Source: JBJHBY01 sp050485745
Lineage (GTDB): Bacteria > Pseudomonadota > Gammaproteobacteria > Pseudomonadales > CAMLJR01
Reading direction: 5' to 3'
Assembly (NCBI GenBank): GCA_050485745.1
Contig: JBJHBY010000155.1
Span: 1-8,653, forward strand
DNA length: 8,653 bases
Part shown: positions 1 through 5,842 of the stretch, piece by piece
Position numbering within the stretch: position 1 is the first letter of the stretch
How the letters are laid out: each line of letters begins with the position of its first letter
Position numbers and translations under genes: made by a program
The notes under the pieces: generated by a model
The model's input: the letters and a program-made list of their open reading frames with translations, nothing else
The model's database searches: none
What the model was told of the DNA's origin: nothing

Positions 1-110
1 GCCCAGTGGTTGCGTACCTTGACCTGATCGGGTCCACAGGCCGGGCTCTCCTGCGATTCCAGTGCCAGGCCATCTTCACCGGTCAATTCCCTGCATACCC
101 AGGCTTGCAT
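1..110 (-). CDS. Zinc-type (MDR) alcohol dehydrogenase / quinone oxidoreductase-like protein, N-terminal fragment
   Basis: Only the first 36 codons are in the window; the rest runs off the left edge. The peptide begins MQAWVCRELTGEDGLALES and continues to a GPDQVKVR stretch. This matches the GroES-like N-terminal fold of medium-chain dehydrogenase/reductase proteins, where an M(K/Q)A..C.EL opening is followed by a G(P)(G/D)(E/Q)V.VR strand. Family members use NAD(P)H to reduce quinones, enones or aldehydes in the cytoplasm. The start is well supported: an AGGAG ribosome site lies five bases before the ATG and overlaps the stop codon of the decayed SDR remnant, so the two were probably co-transcribed. 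The catalytic and cofactor regions are not visible, so substrate and subfamily cannot be named. Confidence 0.72.
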   Translation of the reverse strand, partial: MQAWVCRELTGEDGLALESQESPACGPDQVKVRNHW

Positions 111-119
111 GAGCGCTCC

Positions 120-268
120 TCAGATGTGTTTGCCTTGTTCAATGGCCTCGTCGCCGAACACCATGGGGCGAGACCTTCGTAATTGTCGCCATCGTGGATG
201 CAGAGCCCGCCGCAGACGTTGAGCATCTGCCCGGTGATGAGGATGGGCGACCCCGACAGCGCAAGTTA
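120..268 (-). pseudogene. Decayed C-terminal remnant of a short-chain dehydrogenase/reductase (SDR)
   Basis: Between an in-frame TAA at 266-268 and about position 165, the minus strand reads LALSGSPILITGQMLNVCGG followed by LCIHDGDNYEGLA. The TGQ.L.V.GG pattern is the C-terminal signature of classical SDR enzymes. The natural ending, MVFGDEAIEQGKHI then TGA at 120-122, lies in another frame, so one base appears to be missing near the GGGG run at 165-168. Upstream of 268 I find no Rossmann glycine motif or YxxxK active site in any minus-strand frame, so most of the gene is gone. The final TGA overlaps the ribosome site of the dehydrogenase gene that follows, which supports an ancestral SDR-MDR operon. 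A sequencing error could explain the frameshift but not the missing body. Confidence 0.55.
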
Positions 269-385
269 GCATCGAAGCGAGGTGGGGTATATGACCGGCG
301 CGGCCAGAGGCAATGCCCACTTGGGCCATGTCTGCAGTCAGGTCGGCGGCCGGGACGGAAGGGTCGGATGCACAGGGTGTGATGG

Positions 386-404
386 CAGGCGCGGGGAGCG
401 CCTG
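386..404 (-). terminator. Second hairpin downstream of rne
   Basis: The arms CAGGCGC (386-392) and GCGCCTG (398-404) form a perfect 7-bp stem with a 5-base loop. It lies about 70 bases past the rne stop codon and about 25 bases past the first hairpin. Neither strand has a T-tract after it, so it may be a back-up or processing/stability structure rather than a classical intrinsic terminator. Confidence 0.35.
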
Positions 405-429
405 TGGAAAGGGCGGGGTGCAAGACCGT

Positions 430-456
430 CCCCGGAGCAACGGCTGTGCTCCGGGG
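430..456 (-). terminator. Hairpin immediately after the rne stop codon, likely 3' end of the rne transcript
   Basis: CCCCGGAGCA (430-439) and TGCTCCGGGG (447-456) are perfect inverse complements, giving a 10-bp GC-rich stem with a 7-base loop. It starts 18 bases beyond the rne stop codon (475-477), the usual place for an intrinsic terminator. The sequence after it on the minus strand (ACGGTCTTG) is only weakly T-rich, so termination may be inefficient, or the hairpin may mainly protect the 3' end. Confidence 0.55.
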
Positions 457-474
457 CGGAGGTTGGGCCGCGGC

Positions 475-3400
475 TCAGGAAACCGCGCTGGTCGACGCCT
501 CGGTTCTGCTTTCGCTGCGCCGCAGTCGCGGATCATTGGCCGCTCGCTGCGCACTGGCGTCGTCCGCGGGGCGCGATGGTGCTGCCGGTGGTCCCTGCAG
601 CGGCGTGATCTCGGCTGCGCGCGTGCTGATCTCCACCTCCGGACGCGGGCGCTTGCGGTTCAGCCTGGGGTCGTTGCTGGCGCGATCGCGGCTCGGCTTT
701 GCGGCTGGAGCCTGGGGCCGGGACTCGGGTCGCGGGGCCGGAGCTGCGGCAGCCGGGGCTGTCTCCGTCGCGCTTGCGGCAGCGCCTGCAGCGGGGCTTT
801 CAGCAGCGTCCGCAGCCGGGCTTTCAGCGGTGCTGGCAGCCGTACGTATCGCCGAAGCCTCGGTGACAGCGTCACTCGGCGCCGCTGCAGCCGCCCGCGG
901 CTGTTCGGGCGCGTCCGCAGGTACGGCTGCAGGTGCATCCGTGATCGGCTCTGCCGGTGCCTCTCCAGCACTGACGGGGCTGTCCACAACAGCGGGTGCC
1001 TCTTCGGCGGCAGTGACGTTCGCTGCGTCGGGGGTGTCGCCCGTCGCGACTGGCTCCCCGGTCGCAGGCTCCTCACGGCGCTGCGGTGTGGCTTCGGCAG
1101 CGATGTCCGCAGAGGTTTCAGCCGTTCCGGTCGCGGGGGTGGCATCCACGGCTTCGGGCCGGGTCTCGGGACCGCCTTCGACCTGGTTCGCCACGGGTGC
1201 AGTCGCTGTTTCAGCTGCAACGGTGGGTGCCGGTGCGGCTTCCGCAGCCTTCTCCGCTGTCGGCGGCGCCTCGCCTCCGACGATGGCCTCGGGAGCCACC
1301 TCGATGCGTGCGGTACCCTCGCGGGCAGCTTCGATCACCGCCATTGGAATGGGTTCGCGAACGCGCTCTGCCGGGGGTTTGGGGCGGTGCTGGCTGGGAC
1401 GACGCTGCGGGCGGTTGTCATCGCCCGATGATTCGACCGGGGCCGTTTGCGTGGCGTCCGCCGATACATCGCTGTCGCTGTCGATGGCGCGGTTGACATC
1501 CTGGCGTGGACGGCGCTCGCGGCGCGGACGCTCGCGACGCTCACCTTCGGCCCGTGGCTCGCGTTCGCCGCGTTCAACGCGCGGTTCACGGGTTTCGCGC
1601 TCATCGCGGTTGTCACGGCTGCCGTCCCGGGCGCTGTCCTGGCGTTCGCCCCGCTCCTGGCGGGGTGCGCCGTCGCGATCACCGCGGCCACGGCCGCCGC
1701 GACCGCGACCACGGCCATTGCGTTGGCGGTTGTCACCGCTGCTGCGGCCCTGTCCACCGCGACGTGCGTCAGCGCGGCCCTCGGTCTGCTTCGGCGCCAC
1801 TTCGGCTTCGGCCGTAGCCTGCTCCGTTCCGGTGCCGATCAGCCAGCGCCAGAAGCGCGTCAGCAGGCCAGGGGCGGCTGCAGGTGCGGCCGCGGTGCCG
1901 GTTCTTGCGGCCGCTTCACGGGGAGCGGTGGCTTGCGGTGCCGTCGCGGGAGCCTGCTCGATCGCCTCTGCAGCCGGTGCCGGTGCAGGTGCCGCGGGGG
2001 CAATGCTTTTCACCGCGGGCTGCTCAATTTGCAGTTGGGCCACCGGTGTATCGATAGCACTGGGTTCGGGCTCGATCTCGACGTTGATTTCGAAGCTGGT
2101 AGCGGGCTCTGCATCCACTTCGTCGTCGCGCAGGCGCTTGACTTCGAAATGGGGAGTTTCCATGTCCGGCACCGGAATCACCAGCACGCGGGTGCGGGTG
2201 CGCGCCTCGATGGCGCTGATCGCCAGGCGCTTCTCGTTGAGCAGGTAGGCGGCGACATCGACCGGGACGATGGCGCGGATCTCCGCGCTGCGATCCTTGC
2301 TCGCGTCTTCCTCGACCAGGCGCAGGATCGAGAGCGCCAGGGATTTGGTGTCGCGAATGGTGCCCTGGCCGCTGCAGCGCGGGCAGACCCGTGCACTGGT
2401 TTCGCCCAGGGAGGGGCGCAGGCGCTGGCGTGACATCTCCATCAGGCCGAAGCGTGAAATACGCCCGACCTGAACCCGGGCACGATCCGCCAGCAGGGCA
2501 TCGCGCATGCGGTTCTCGACTTCCTTCTGATTGCGTGCCGGACCCATGTCGATGAAGTCGATGACGATCAGGCCGCCGATGTCACGCAGGCGCAGCTGGC
2601 GGGCGATCTCGTCCGCGGCCTCCAGGTTGGTCTGCAGCGCCGTCTCCTCGATATCACCACCCTTGGTGGCGCGGGCGGAGTTGATGTCGATGGAGACCAT
2701 GGCCTCGGTGGGGTCGATGACAATGGAGCCGCCGGAGGGCAGTCGCACTTCGCGCTGGAAGGCGGTCTCGATCTGGGTTTCGATCTGGTAGCGATTGAAC
2801 AGCGGCACCGGGTCCTGGTAGAGGCGGATGCGGTTCTGGAACGCAGGCATCACCTGACGCACGAAGGCGAGTGCCTCGTTGCAGGCATCCTCATTGTCGA
2901 TCAGCACCTGGTCGATGTCGCCGCGCAGATAATCGCGAATGGCGCGGATGATGACGTTGCTTTCCTGCAGCAGCAGGAAGGGCGCCTTGCGCTCCCCGGC
3001 GGCCTTGCCGATGGCCTCCCAGAGTTGCAGCAGATAGTCGAGGTCCCACTGCAGCTCCTCGCTGCTGCGGCCCACGCCGGCGGTGCGCACGATTACGCCC
3101 ATGTCCTCGGGGACGTCGATACCCGAGAGGGCCTCACGCAGTTCGCTGCGCTCCTCGCCCTCGATGCGGCGGGAGATACCGCCAGCGCGGGGGTTGTTTG
3201 GCATCAGCACCAGATAGCGTCCGGCCAGGCTGATGAAGGTGGTGAGTGCGGCCCCCTTGTTGCCGCGCTCTTCCTTGTCGACCTGGACGATGACCTCGGT
3301 GCCTTCCTTGACCACATCCTTGATGCGCGGGCGGCCGCCGGCCTCGGGGGCACGATAGAAGTACTCCCGCGCGATCTCCTTGAGGGGCAAAAAGCCGTGG

Positions 3401-3591
3401 CGCTCGGCGCCGAAGTCAACGAAGGCCGCTTCGAGGCTGGGCTCGACGCGGGTGATGGTGCCCTTGTAGATGTTGGCCTTTTTCGACAGGCGGGCGCGGT
3501 TCTCGATATCCAGGTCGTAGAGCCATTGCCCGTCGACGAGGGCAACACGCAACTCCTCGGGCTGAGTTGCATTGATCAGCATTCGCTTCAT
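475..3591 (-). CDS. rne: Ribonuclease E, degradosome scaffold endoribonuclease (1038 aa)
   Basis: RNase E cuts single-stranded, AU-rich RNA in mRNA decay, rRNA and tRNA maturation and sRNA-guided degradation. It opens with MKRMLINATQPEELRVALVD, typical of the family. Residues about 36-119 form the S1 domain; R169/T170 match the 5'-monophosphate sensor; D302 (SIDINSARATKGG) and D345 (VIDFIDM) match the magnesium-binding catalytic aspartates; and C403/C406 in CPRCSG form the zinc link for tetramers. From about residue 505 the chain is low-complexity. It holds a Trp-rich amphipathic helix near 575-586 (GLLTRFWRWLIG), suited to membrane attachment, an Arg/Gly/Glu-rich block at 609-697, a long Ala/Pro/Glu segment, and two NDPRL motifs at 973 and 1019. 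The length is close to that of E. coli RNase E (1061 aa). The gene is divergent from rluC, with a long leader typical of self-regulated rne genes. No strong ribosome site is visible, but the ATG start matches homologues. Confidence 0.97.
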   Translation of the reverse strand: MKRMLINATQPEELRVALVDGQWLYDLDIENRARLSKKANIYKGTITRVEPSLEAAFVDFGAERHGFLPLKEIAREYFYRAPEAGGRPRIKDVVKEGTEVIVQVDKEERGNKGAALTTFISLAGRYLVLMPNNPRAGGISRRIEGEERSELREALSGIDVPEDMGVIVRTAGVGRSSEELQWDLDYLLQLWEAIGKAAGERKAPFLLLQESNVIIRAIRDYLRGDIDQVLIDNEDACNEALAFVRQVMPAFQNRIRLYQDPVPLFNRYQIETQIETAFQREVRLPSGGSIVIDPTEAMVSIDINSARATKGGDIEETALQTNLEAADEIARQLRLRDIGGLIVIDFIDMGPARNQKEVENRMRDALLADRARVQVGRISRFGLMEMSRQRLRPSLGETSARVCPRCSGQGTIRDTKSLALSILRLVEEDASKDRSAEIRAIVPVDVAAYLLNEKRLAISAIEARTRTRVLVIPVPDMETPHFEVKRLRDDEVDAEPATSFEINVEIEPEPSAIDTPVAQLQIEQPAVKSIAPAAPAPAPAAEAIEQAPATAPQATAPREAAARTGTAAAPAAAPGLLTRFWRWLIGTGTEQATAEAEVAPKQTEGRADARRGGQGRSSGDNRQRNGRGRGRGGRGRGDRDGAPRQERGERQDSARDGSRDNRDERETREPRVERGEREPRAEGERRERPRRERRPRQDVNRAIDSDSDVSADATQTAPVESSGDDNRPQRRPSQHRPKPPAERVREPIPMAVIEAAREGTARIEVAPEAIVGGEAPPTAEKAAEAAPAPTVAAETATAPVANQVEGGPETRPEAVDATPATGTAETSADIAAEATPQRREEPATGEPVATGDTPDAANVTAAEEAPAVVDSPVSAGEAPAEPITDAPAAVPADAPEQPRAAAAAPSDAVTEASAIRTAASTAESPAADAAESPAAGAAASATETAPAAAAPAPRPESRPQAPAAKPSRDRASNDPRLNRKRPRPEVEISTRAAEITPLQGPPAAPSRPADDASAQRAANDPRLRRSESRTEASTSAVS
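526..537 (-). other. RNase E NDPR motif, copy 2 (residues 1019-1022)
   Basis: Encodes NDPR within RAANDPRLRR close to the C terminus. It repeats the motif at 664-675. Short linear motifs of this kind have been reported in Pseudomonas RNase E as recruitment sites for polynucleotide phosphorylase. That function is inferred here from sequence likeness only. Confidence 0.5.
664..675 (-). other. RNase E NDPR motif, copy 1 (residues 973-976)
   Basis: Encodes NDPR within RASNDPRLNRKR. It lies 46 residues before the second copy, and both have basic residues after the motif. It is a likely partner-binding short linear motif in a disordered tail. Confidence 0.5.
788..828 (-). repeat. Two-copy 24-base tandem repeat in the rne scaffold region
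   Basis: On the plus strand GCAGCGGGGCTTTCAGC (788-804) recurs with one change at 812-828, a period of 24 bases. In the protein it encodes ESPAADAA then ESPAAGAA (residues 923-938). It keeps the reading frame and fits slippage expansion in a disordered Ala-rich linker. Confidence 0.6.
1501..1767 (-). other. Arg/Gly/Glu-rich RNA- and helicase-binding region of RNase E (residues 609-697)
   Basis: The segment is dense in RG repeats (NGRGRGRGGRGRG), followed by alternating Arg/Glu stretches such as RQERGERQ, ERETREP and EGERRERPRRERR. It corresponds in position and composition to the arginine-rich RNA-binding and RhlB-binding regions of the RNase E scaffold. The partner is inferred, not shown. 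Confidence 0.6.
1834..1869 (-). other. Predicted membrane-targeting amphipathic helix of RNase E (residues 575-586)
   Basis: GLLTRFWRWLIG is the only strongly hydrophobic stretch in the otherwise polar, Ala/Pro-rich scaffold half. It combines Leu/Phe/Trp/Ile on one face with Arg on the other. It occupies the place of segment A of E. coli RNase E, which anchors the degradosome to the inner membrane. Confidence 0.65.
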
Positions 3592-3950
3592 TGTACGATC
3601 ATTCCAGGCTGTGGCCGGGGATCGTCAGGACACCTGTGCTGCGTCAACGCCTGATAGCGGGGAATACCGTCGTGTGGTGGGTCGTGGTCTGATTGGCGGC
3701 CTGGCGATCAGCCGCCGTCGCTGGGGCTGGCCGTGGCCCGGCGTCGCCCTTGGGCGCGCCGGGACGGCGGTGCAACGGGTGGCGCGCGGCCGTGAGTGGT
3801 GCGCGCCTTTCAACCAGATGAAACCGGACACGAGCAGCAGCGAAGCCGCGACAAGGGCTGACTCGGCGGCGAGTGTCTGACTGATCGCCGGCAATGTGGT
3901 CGTCCCGTTCATGCTTCGCACGCGTCTCAAGATAACGTACAGCAGCGGCG
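3592..3950 (-). ncRNA. Long structured 5' leader of rne (putative autoregulatory leader)
   Basis: If the minus-strand promoter at 3957-3984 is used, the rne mRNA has an untranslated leader of about 359 nt, close to the roughly 361-nt leader of E. coli rne through which RNase E limits its own mRNA. Three GC-rich hairpins are visible: GGCGCGC/GCGCGCC at 3781-3807, a two-part stem at 3737-3763, and GGCGGC/GCCGCC at 3695-3716. A minus-strand open frame (3625-3912) crosses it, but it has a poor ribosome site and an Arg/Pro-rich tail, so I treat the stretch as non-coding. It could belong to the rne5 or rne-II type of leader; I cannot assign it to either by eye. Confidence 0.5.
3737..3763 (-). other. 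Strong hairpin within the rne leader
   Basis: The outer arms CCCGGCG (3737-3743) and CGCCGGG (3757-3763) are perfectly complementary. Inside them CGCC (3745-3748) pairs with GGCG (3753-3756) around a 4-base loop, leaving T3744 as the only bulge. The result is an 11-bp stem, the strongest local structure in the leader. Confidence 0.6.
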
Positions 3951-3956
3951 GTATCC

Positions 3957-3984
3957 TGAATAATCCGCCTGCACTGTTAATCAA
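3957..3984 (-). promoter_or_regulatory. Candidate sigma70 promoter for rne
   Basis: Read on the minus strand, TTGATT (-35, 3984-3979) is followed after 16 bases by TATTCA (-10, 3962-3957). Each hexamer matches the consensus at four positions. The predicted start near 3950 gives a leader length like that of E. coli rne. The match is moderate and the -35 box overlaps that of the opposing rluC promoter. Confidence 0.4.
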
Positions 3985-4005
3985 CACACCGACTCGCGAT
4001 ACAAT
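3977..4005 (+). promoter_or_regulatory. Candidate sigma70 promoter for the rluC operon
   Basis: TTAATC (-35, 3977-3982) and TACAAT (-10, 4000-4005, five of six consensus bases) are 17 bases apart. Transcription would start near 4012 and give a leader of about 190 nt before rluC. The -35 box is weak. A lone TATAAG at 4168-4173, without a recognisable -35 box, is an alternative nearer the gene. Confidence 0.4.
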
Positions 4006-4011
4006 AACGCG

Positions 4012-4201
4012 GTGAGTGCACTTCAAAAGAGGTACTGCCGCTGCCCGTTGAGGGGGCGAAGCGGGCTTGTTGCAACGGCCTGCGGTATCTCCTTGCTACC
4101 CAGCCTCTTTCTGTCGCTGAGGCGGAAACCAGTCCAGGCGCGGTGCCTGCGCACTATATCAGTGTTTTATAAGCCCATCAATTAGTTACAGTGGCGACCG
4201 A
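4012..4201 (+). other. rluC leader region with several small inverted repeats
   Basis: This stretch between the candidate promoter and the rluC ATG holds no convincing gene. Visible pairings are GCCCG/CGGGC (4043-4047 with 4062-4066), CCGTTG/CAACGG (4045-4050 with 4073-4078), GCCTC/GAGGC (4103-4107 with 4119-4123) and CAGGC/GCCTG (4135-4139 with 4145-4149). The first two share bases and exclude each other. The last 40 bases are AT-rich, and the rluC start lacks a clear Shine-Dalgarno site. Confidence 0.4.
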
Positions 4202-5149
4202 ATGACGGCAAGCAATTCCGGCCAGGGTGTGCGAATCCTGGAGGTCGACGCCAGCGGCGACGGCCAGCGCATCGACAACTTTCTGCTGCGGGAACTGCGC
4301 GGCGTGCCGCGCTCCAGAGTCTACCGCCTGCTGCGGCGTGGCGAGGTCCGCGTCAACCGGGGGCGGGTCAAGGCCGAACACCGCCTGCAACGGGGCGATC
4401 AGGTGCGTATCCCCCCCCTGCGCATGGCGGAGCCCGCCGCGCAGCCGGCGGGGCTGCCCGACGGACTGGGTCGCCGCCTCGCCGCCGCGGTGCTCTATGA
4501 AGACGATGGTCTGCTGGTGGTGGACAAGCCCTCCGGCCTGGCTGTTCACGGCGGCAGCGGCCTGCGTTTCGGCCTGATCGAGGCATTCCGCCAGCTGCGT
4601 CCCGACCTGCCCGGGCTGGAACTGGTGCATCGGCTCGATCGCGAAACCTCGGGCTGCCTGCTCCTGGCCAAGCGGCGCCCGGCCCTGCGCGAGCTGCATG
4701 CTGCCCTGCGCGAGGGGCGCATGGAGAAGCGCTATCTGGCCCTGGTGTCCGGTCAATGGCCACAGGAGCGGCGTGAGGTGGCACTGCCGCTTGAGCGCAA
4801 TATCCTGCGCTCGGGGGAACGCATGGTGCGCACCGATGACGCCGGCAAGGCCAGTCTGACGCGTTTCAGCGTGCAGCGCAGCGGAGTGCGCGCCAGCCTG
4901 GTCGAGGCGGAGCCGGTCACGGGGCGCACCCACCAGATCCGGGTGCACGCCGCCGCCATGGGCCACCCGATTCTGGGGGATGACAAATATGGCGACCGCG
5001 AGCACAACGCCTGGGCCAGGGCCCTGGGTTTGAAGCGTCTGTTCCTGCACGCGCACTCGCTGGCCCTGGATTGGGGCGGGCAGCGCCTGGTGTTTGTGGC
5101 GGAGTTGCCGGGGGACCTCCATGAGTTTGCTGAAAAGGTGTGCAACTAG
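4202..5149 (+). CDS. rluC: 23S rRNA pseudouridine synthase RluC (955/2504/2580), 315 aa
   Basis: RluC converts three uridines of 23S rRNA to pseudouridine around the peptidyl-transferase centre. Residues about 20-80 form the S4-like RNA-binding domain (GQRIDNFL, then RRGEVRVNRGRVK and GDQVRIPP). The catalytic RluA-type domain follows, with the signature HRLDRETSG at 143-151 and D146 as the catalytic aspartate. The GRTHQIRVHAAAMGHPILGD stretch near the C terminus completes the active site. Length (315 aa) is close to the E. coli protein (319 aa), and the wording GVP.S..YR.LR.GEVRVN fits RluC better than RluD or RluA. The ATG at 4202 gives the expected N terminus, though its ribosome site is poor. 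Its neighbour on the other strand is rne, as in E. coli and Pseudomonas, and its stop codon directly touches the next start. Confidence 0.95.
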   Translation: MTASNSGQGVRILEVDASGDGQRIDNFLLRELRGVPRSRVYRLLRRGEVRVNRGRVKAEHRLQRGDQVRIPPLRMAEPAAQPAGLPDGLGRRLAAAVLYEDDGLLVVDKPSGLAVHGGSGLRFGLIEAFRQLRPDLPGLELVHRLDRETSGCLLLAKRRPALRELHAALREGRMEKRYLALVSGQWPQERREVALPLERNILRSGERMVRTDDAGKASLTRFSVQRSGVRASLVEAEPVTGRTHQIRVHAAAMGHPILGDDKYGDREHNAWARALGLKRLFLHAHSLALDWGGQRLVFVAELPGDLHEFAEKVCN

Positions 5150-5818
5150 TTGAAAAAAGAGCTGTTTGTCTTCGACTGGGACGGGACGGTCATCGATTCC
5201 GCGGGCAAGATCATCCGCTGCATGCAGGCGGCCATGGCGGAGCGGGGTCTGCCCGTCAGTGCCGACGAGGCAGTGCGGGATATCATTGGTCTCGGCCTGC
5301 CGGAGGCCCTGCGGCGGCTCTGTCCGGGGCTGCCCGAAGCCGAGCGGGAAGCGCTGCGCGAGGCCTATGCCCGTCATTTTGTCGATGCTGACCAGGCGCC
5401 CTGCAGTCTGTTTCCCGGTGCCCGGGAAACCCTCGAGACGCTTCGCGACGAAGGGGTGTTGCTGGCGGTGGCCACAGGCAAGAGCAGGCGCGGCCTTGAT
5501 CGCGTGCTGGCCAGCTCGGGGCTGGGTCATCTGTTTCAGGCGACACGCTGCGCGGATGAGACCCGCTCCAAGCCGCACCCGCTGATGCTCCACCAGTTGA
5601 TGCGGGAGCTGGCGGTGTCCCCCGGGCGCACGGTCATGGTGGGCGATACTGAATACGATATGGCGATGGCCCGCGAGGCCGGGGTGGTGCCTGTGGCGGT
5701 CAGCTACGGCGCCCACAGCCTGCAACGCCTGCTGCAATGGCAGCCGGCGCTGTGCATCGAGCGCATGCCACAGTTGTGCGGCTGGCGCCCCTGGCCGCCA
5801 CTGTCGCAACAGCATTGA
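5150..5818 (+). CDS. HAD-superfamily phosphatase, phosphoglycolate phosphatase-like (222 aa)
   Basis: This is a cytoplasmic, magnesium-dependent phosphohydrolase of the HAD superfamily, of the type found beside rluC in Pseudomonas. Motif I is FDWDGT (D9 nucleophile, D11 acid/base), motif II is VATGKS (T109), motif III is K141 in KPHP, and motif IV is GDTEYD (D166, D170). The region between motifs I and II, roughly residues 18-90, is the helical cap of subclass I. All catalytic residues are present. The start is a TTG that touches the rluC TAG; an AAGG sequence 10 bases upstream, inside rluC, serves as ribosome site, and no other start retains motif I. Translation is therefore probably coupled to rluC. 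The substrate is unknown; phosphoglycolate or a small sugar/nucleotide phosphate is possible. Confidence 0.9.
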   Translation: MKKELFVFDWDGTVIDSAGKIIRCMQAAMAERGLPVSADEAVRDIIGLGLPEALRRLCPGLPEAEREALREAYARHFVDADQAPCSLFPGARETLETLRDEGVLLAVATGKSRRGLDRVLASSGLGHLFQATRCADETRSKPHPLMLHQLMRELAVSPGRTVMVGDTEYDMAMAREAGVVPVAVSYGAHSLQRLLQWQPALCIERMPQLCGWRPWPPLSQQH

Positions 5819-5842
5819 TTACAGTCGGGAAGGAGAGTGCCG

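Larger units (their letters stand above)
269..474. other. Non-coding interval downstream of rne
   Basis: This 206-base stretch lies between the rne stop codon and the SDR remnant. Frames that stay open here give Arg/Pro/Gly-rich peptides with no recognisable motif and are most likely GC-driven chance frames. Its only clear content is two hairpins (386-404 and 430-456), annotated separately. I see no promoter or repeat in the rest. Confidence 0.5.

Noticed and set aside
120..554. A 144-codon minus-strand frame overlapping the rne end
   Set aside because: Only its last 14 codons (MVFGDEAIEQGKHI) look genuine, as the frameshifted end of the SDR remnant. The rest is antisense to nothing recognisable and overlaps rne in another frame.
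404..2248. A 614-codon open frame on the plus strand opposite rne
   Set aside because: It gives a Ser/Ala/Arg-rich low-complexity peptide that mirrors the Ala/Pro/Glu-rich codons of the RNase E tail. High GC on the opposite strand keeps the frame open by chance; there is no motif and no separate promoter.
3625..3912. Possible small membrane protein in the rne leader, starting MNGTTTLPAISQTL with a hydrophobic stretch
   Set aside because: The ribosome site is poor, the second half is Arg/Pro-rich as expected of random GC-rich frames, and the region is better explained as an untranslated leader. Conservation of the hydrophobic part in relatives would reopen the case.
4168..4173. Lone TATAAG as an rluC promoter -10 box
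   Set aside because: No acceptable -35 hexamer exists at 16-18 bases and there is no extended -10 TG; kept only as an alternative in the rluC promoter entry.
4178..5815. A 545-codon open frame on the minus strand opposite rluC and the phosphatase
   Set aside because: Both plus-strand genes have complete catalytic motifs. The minus frame gives a Gln/His/Ala-rich peptide without recognisable domains, typical of the antisense of GC-rich genes.
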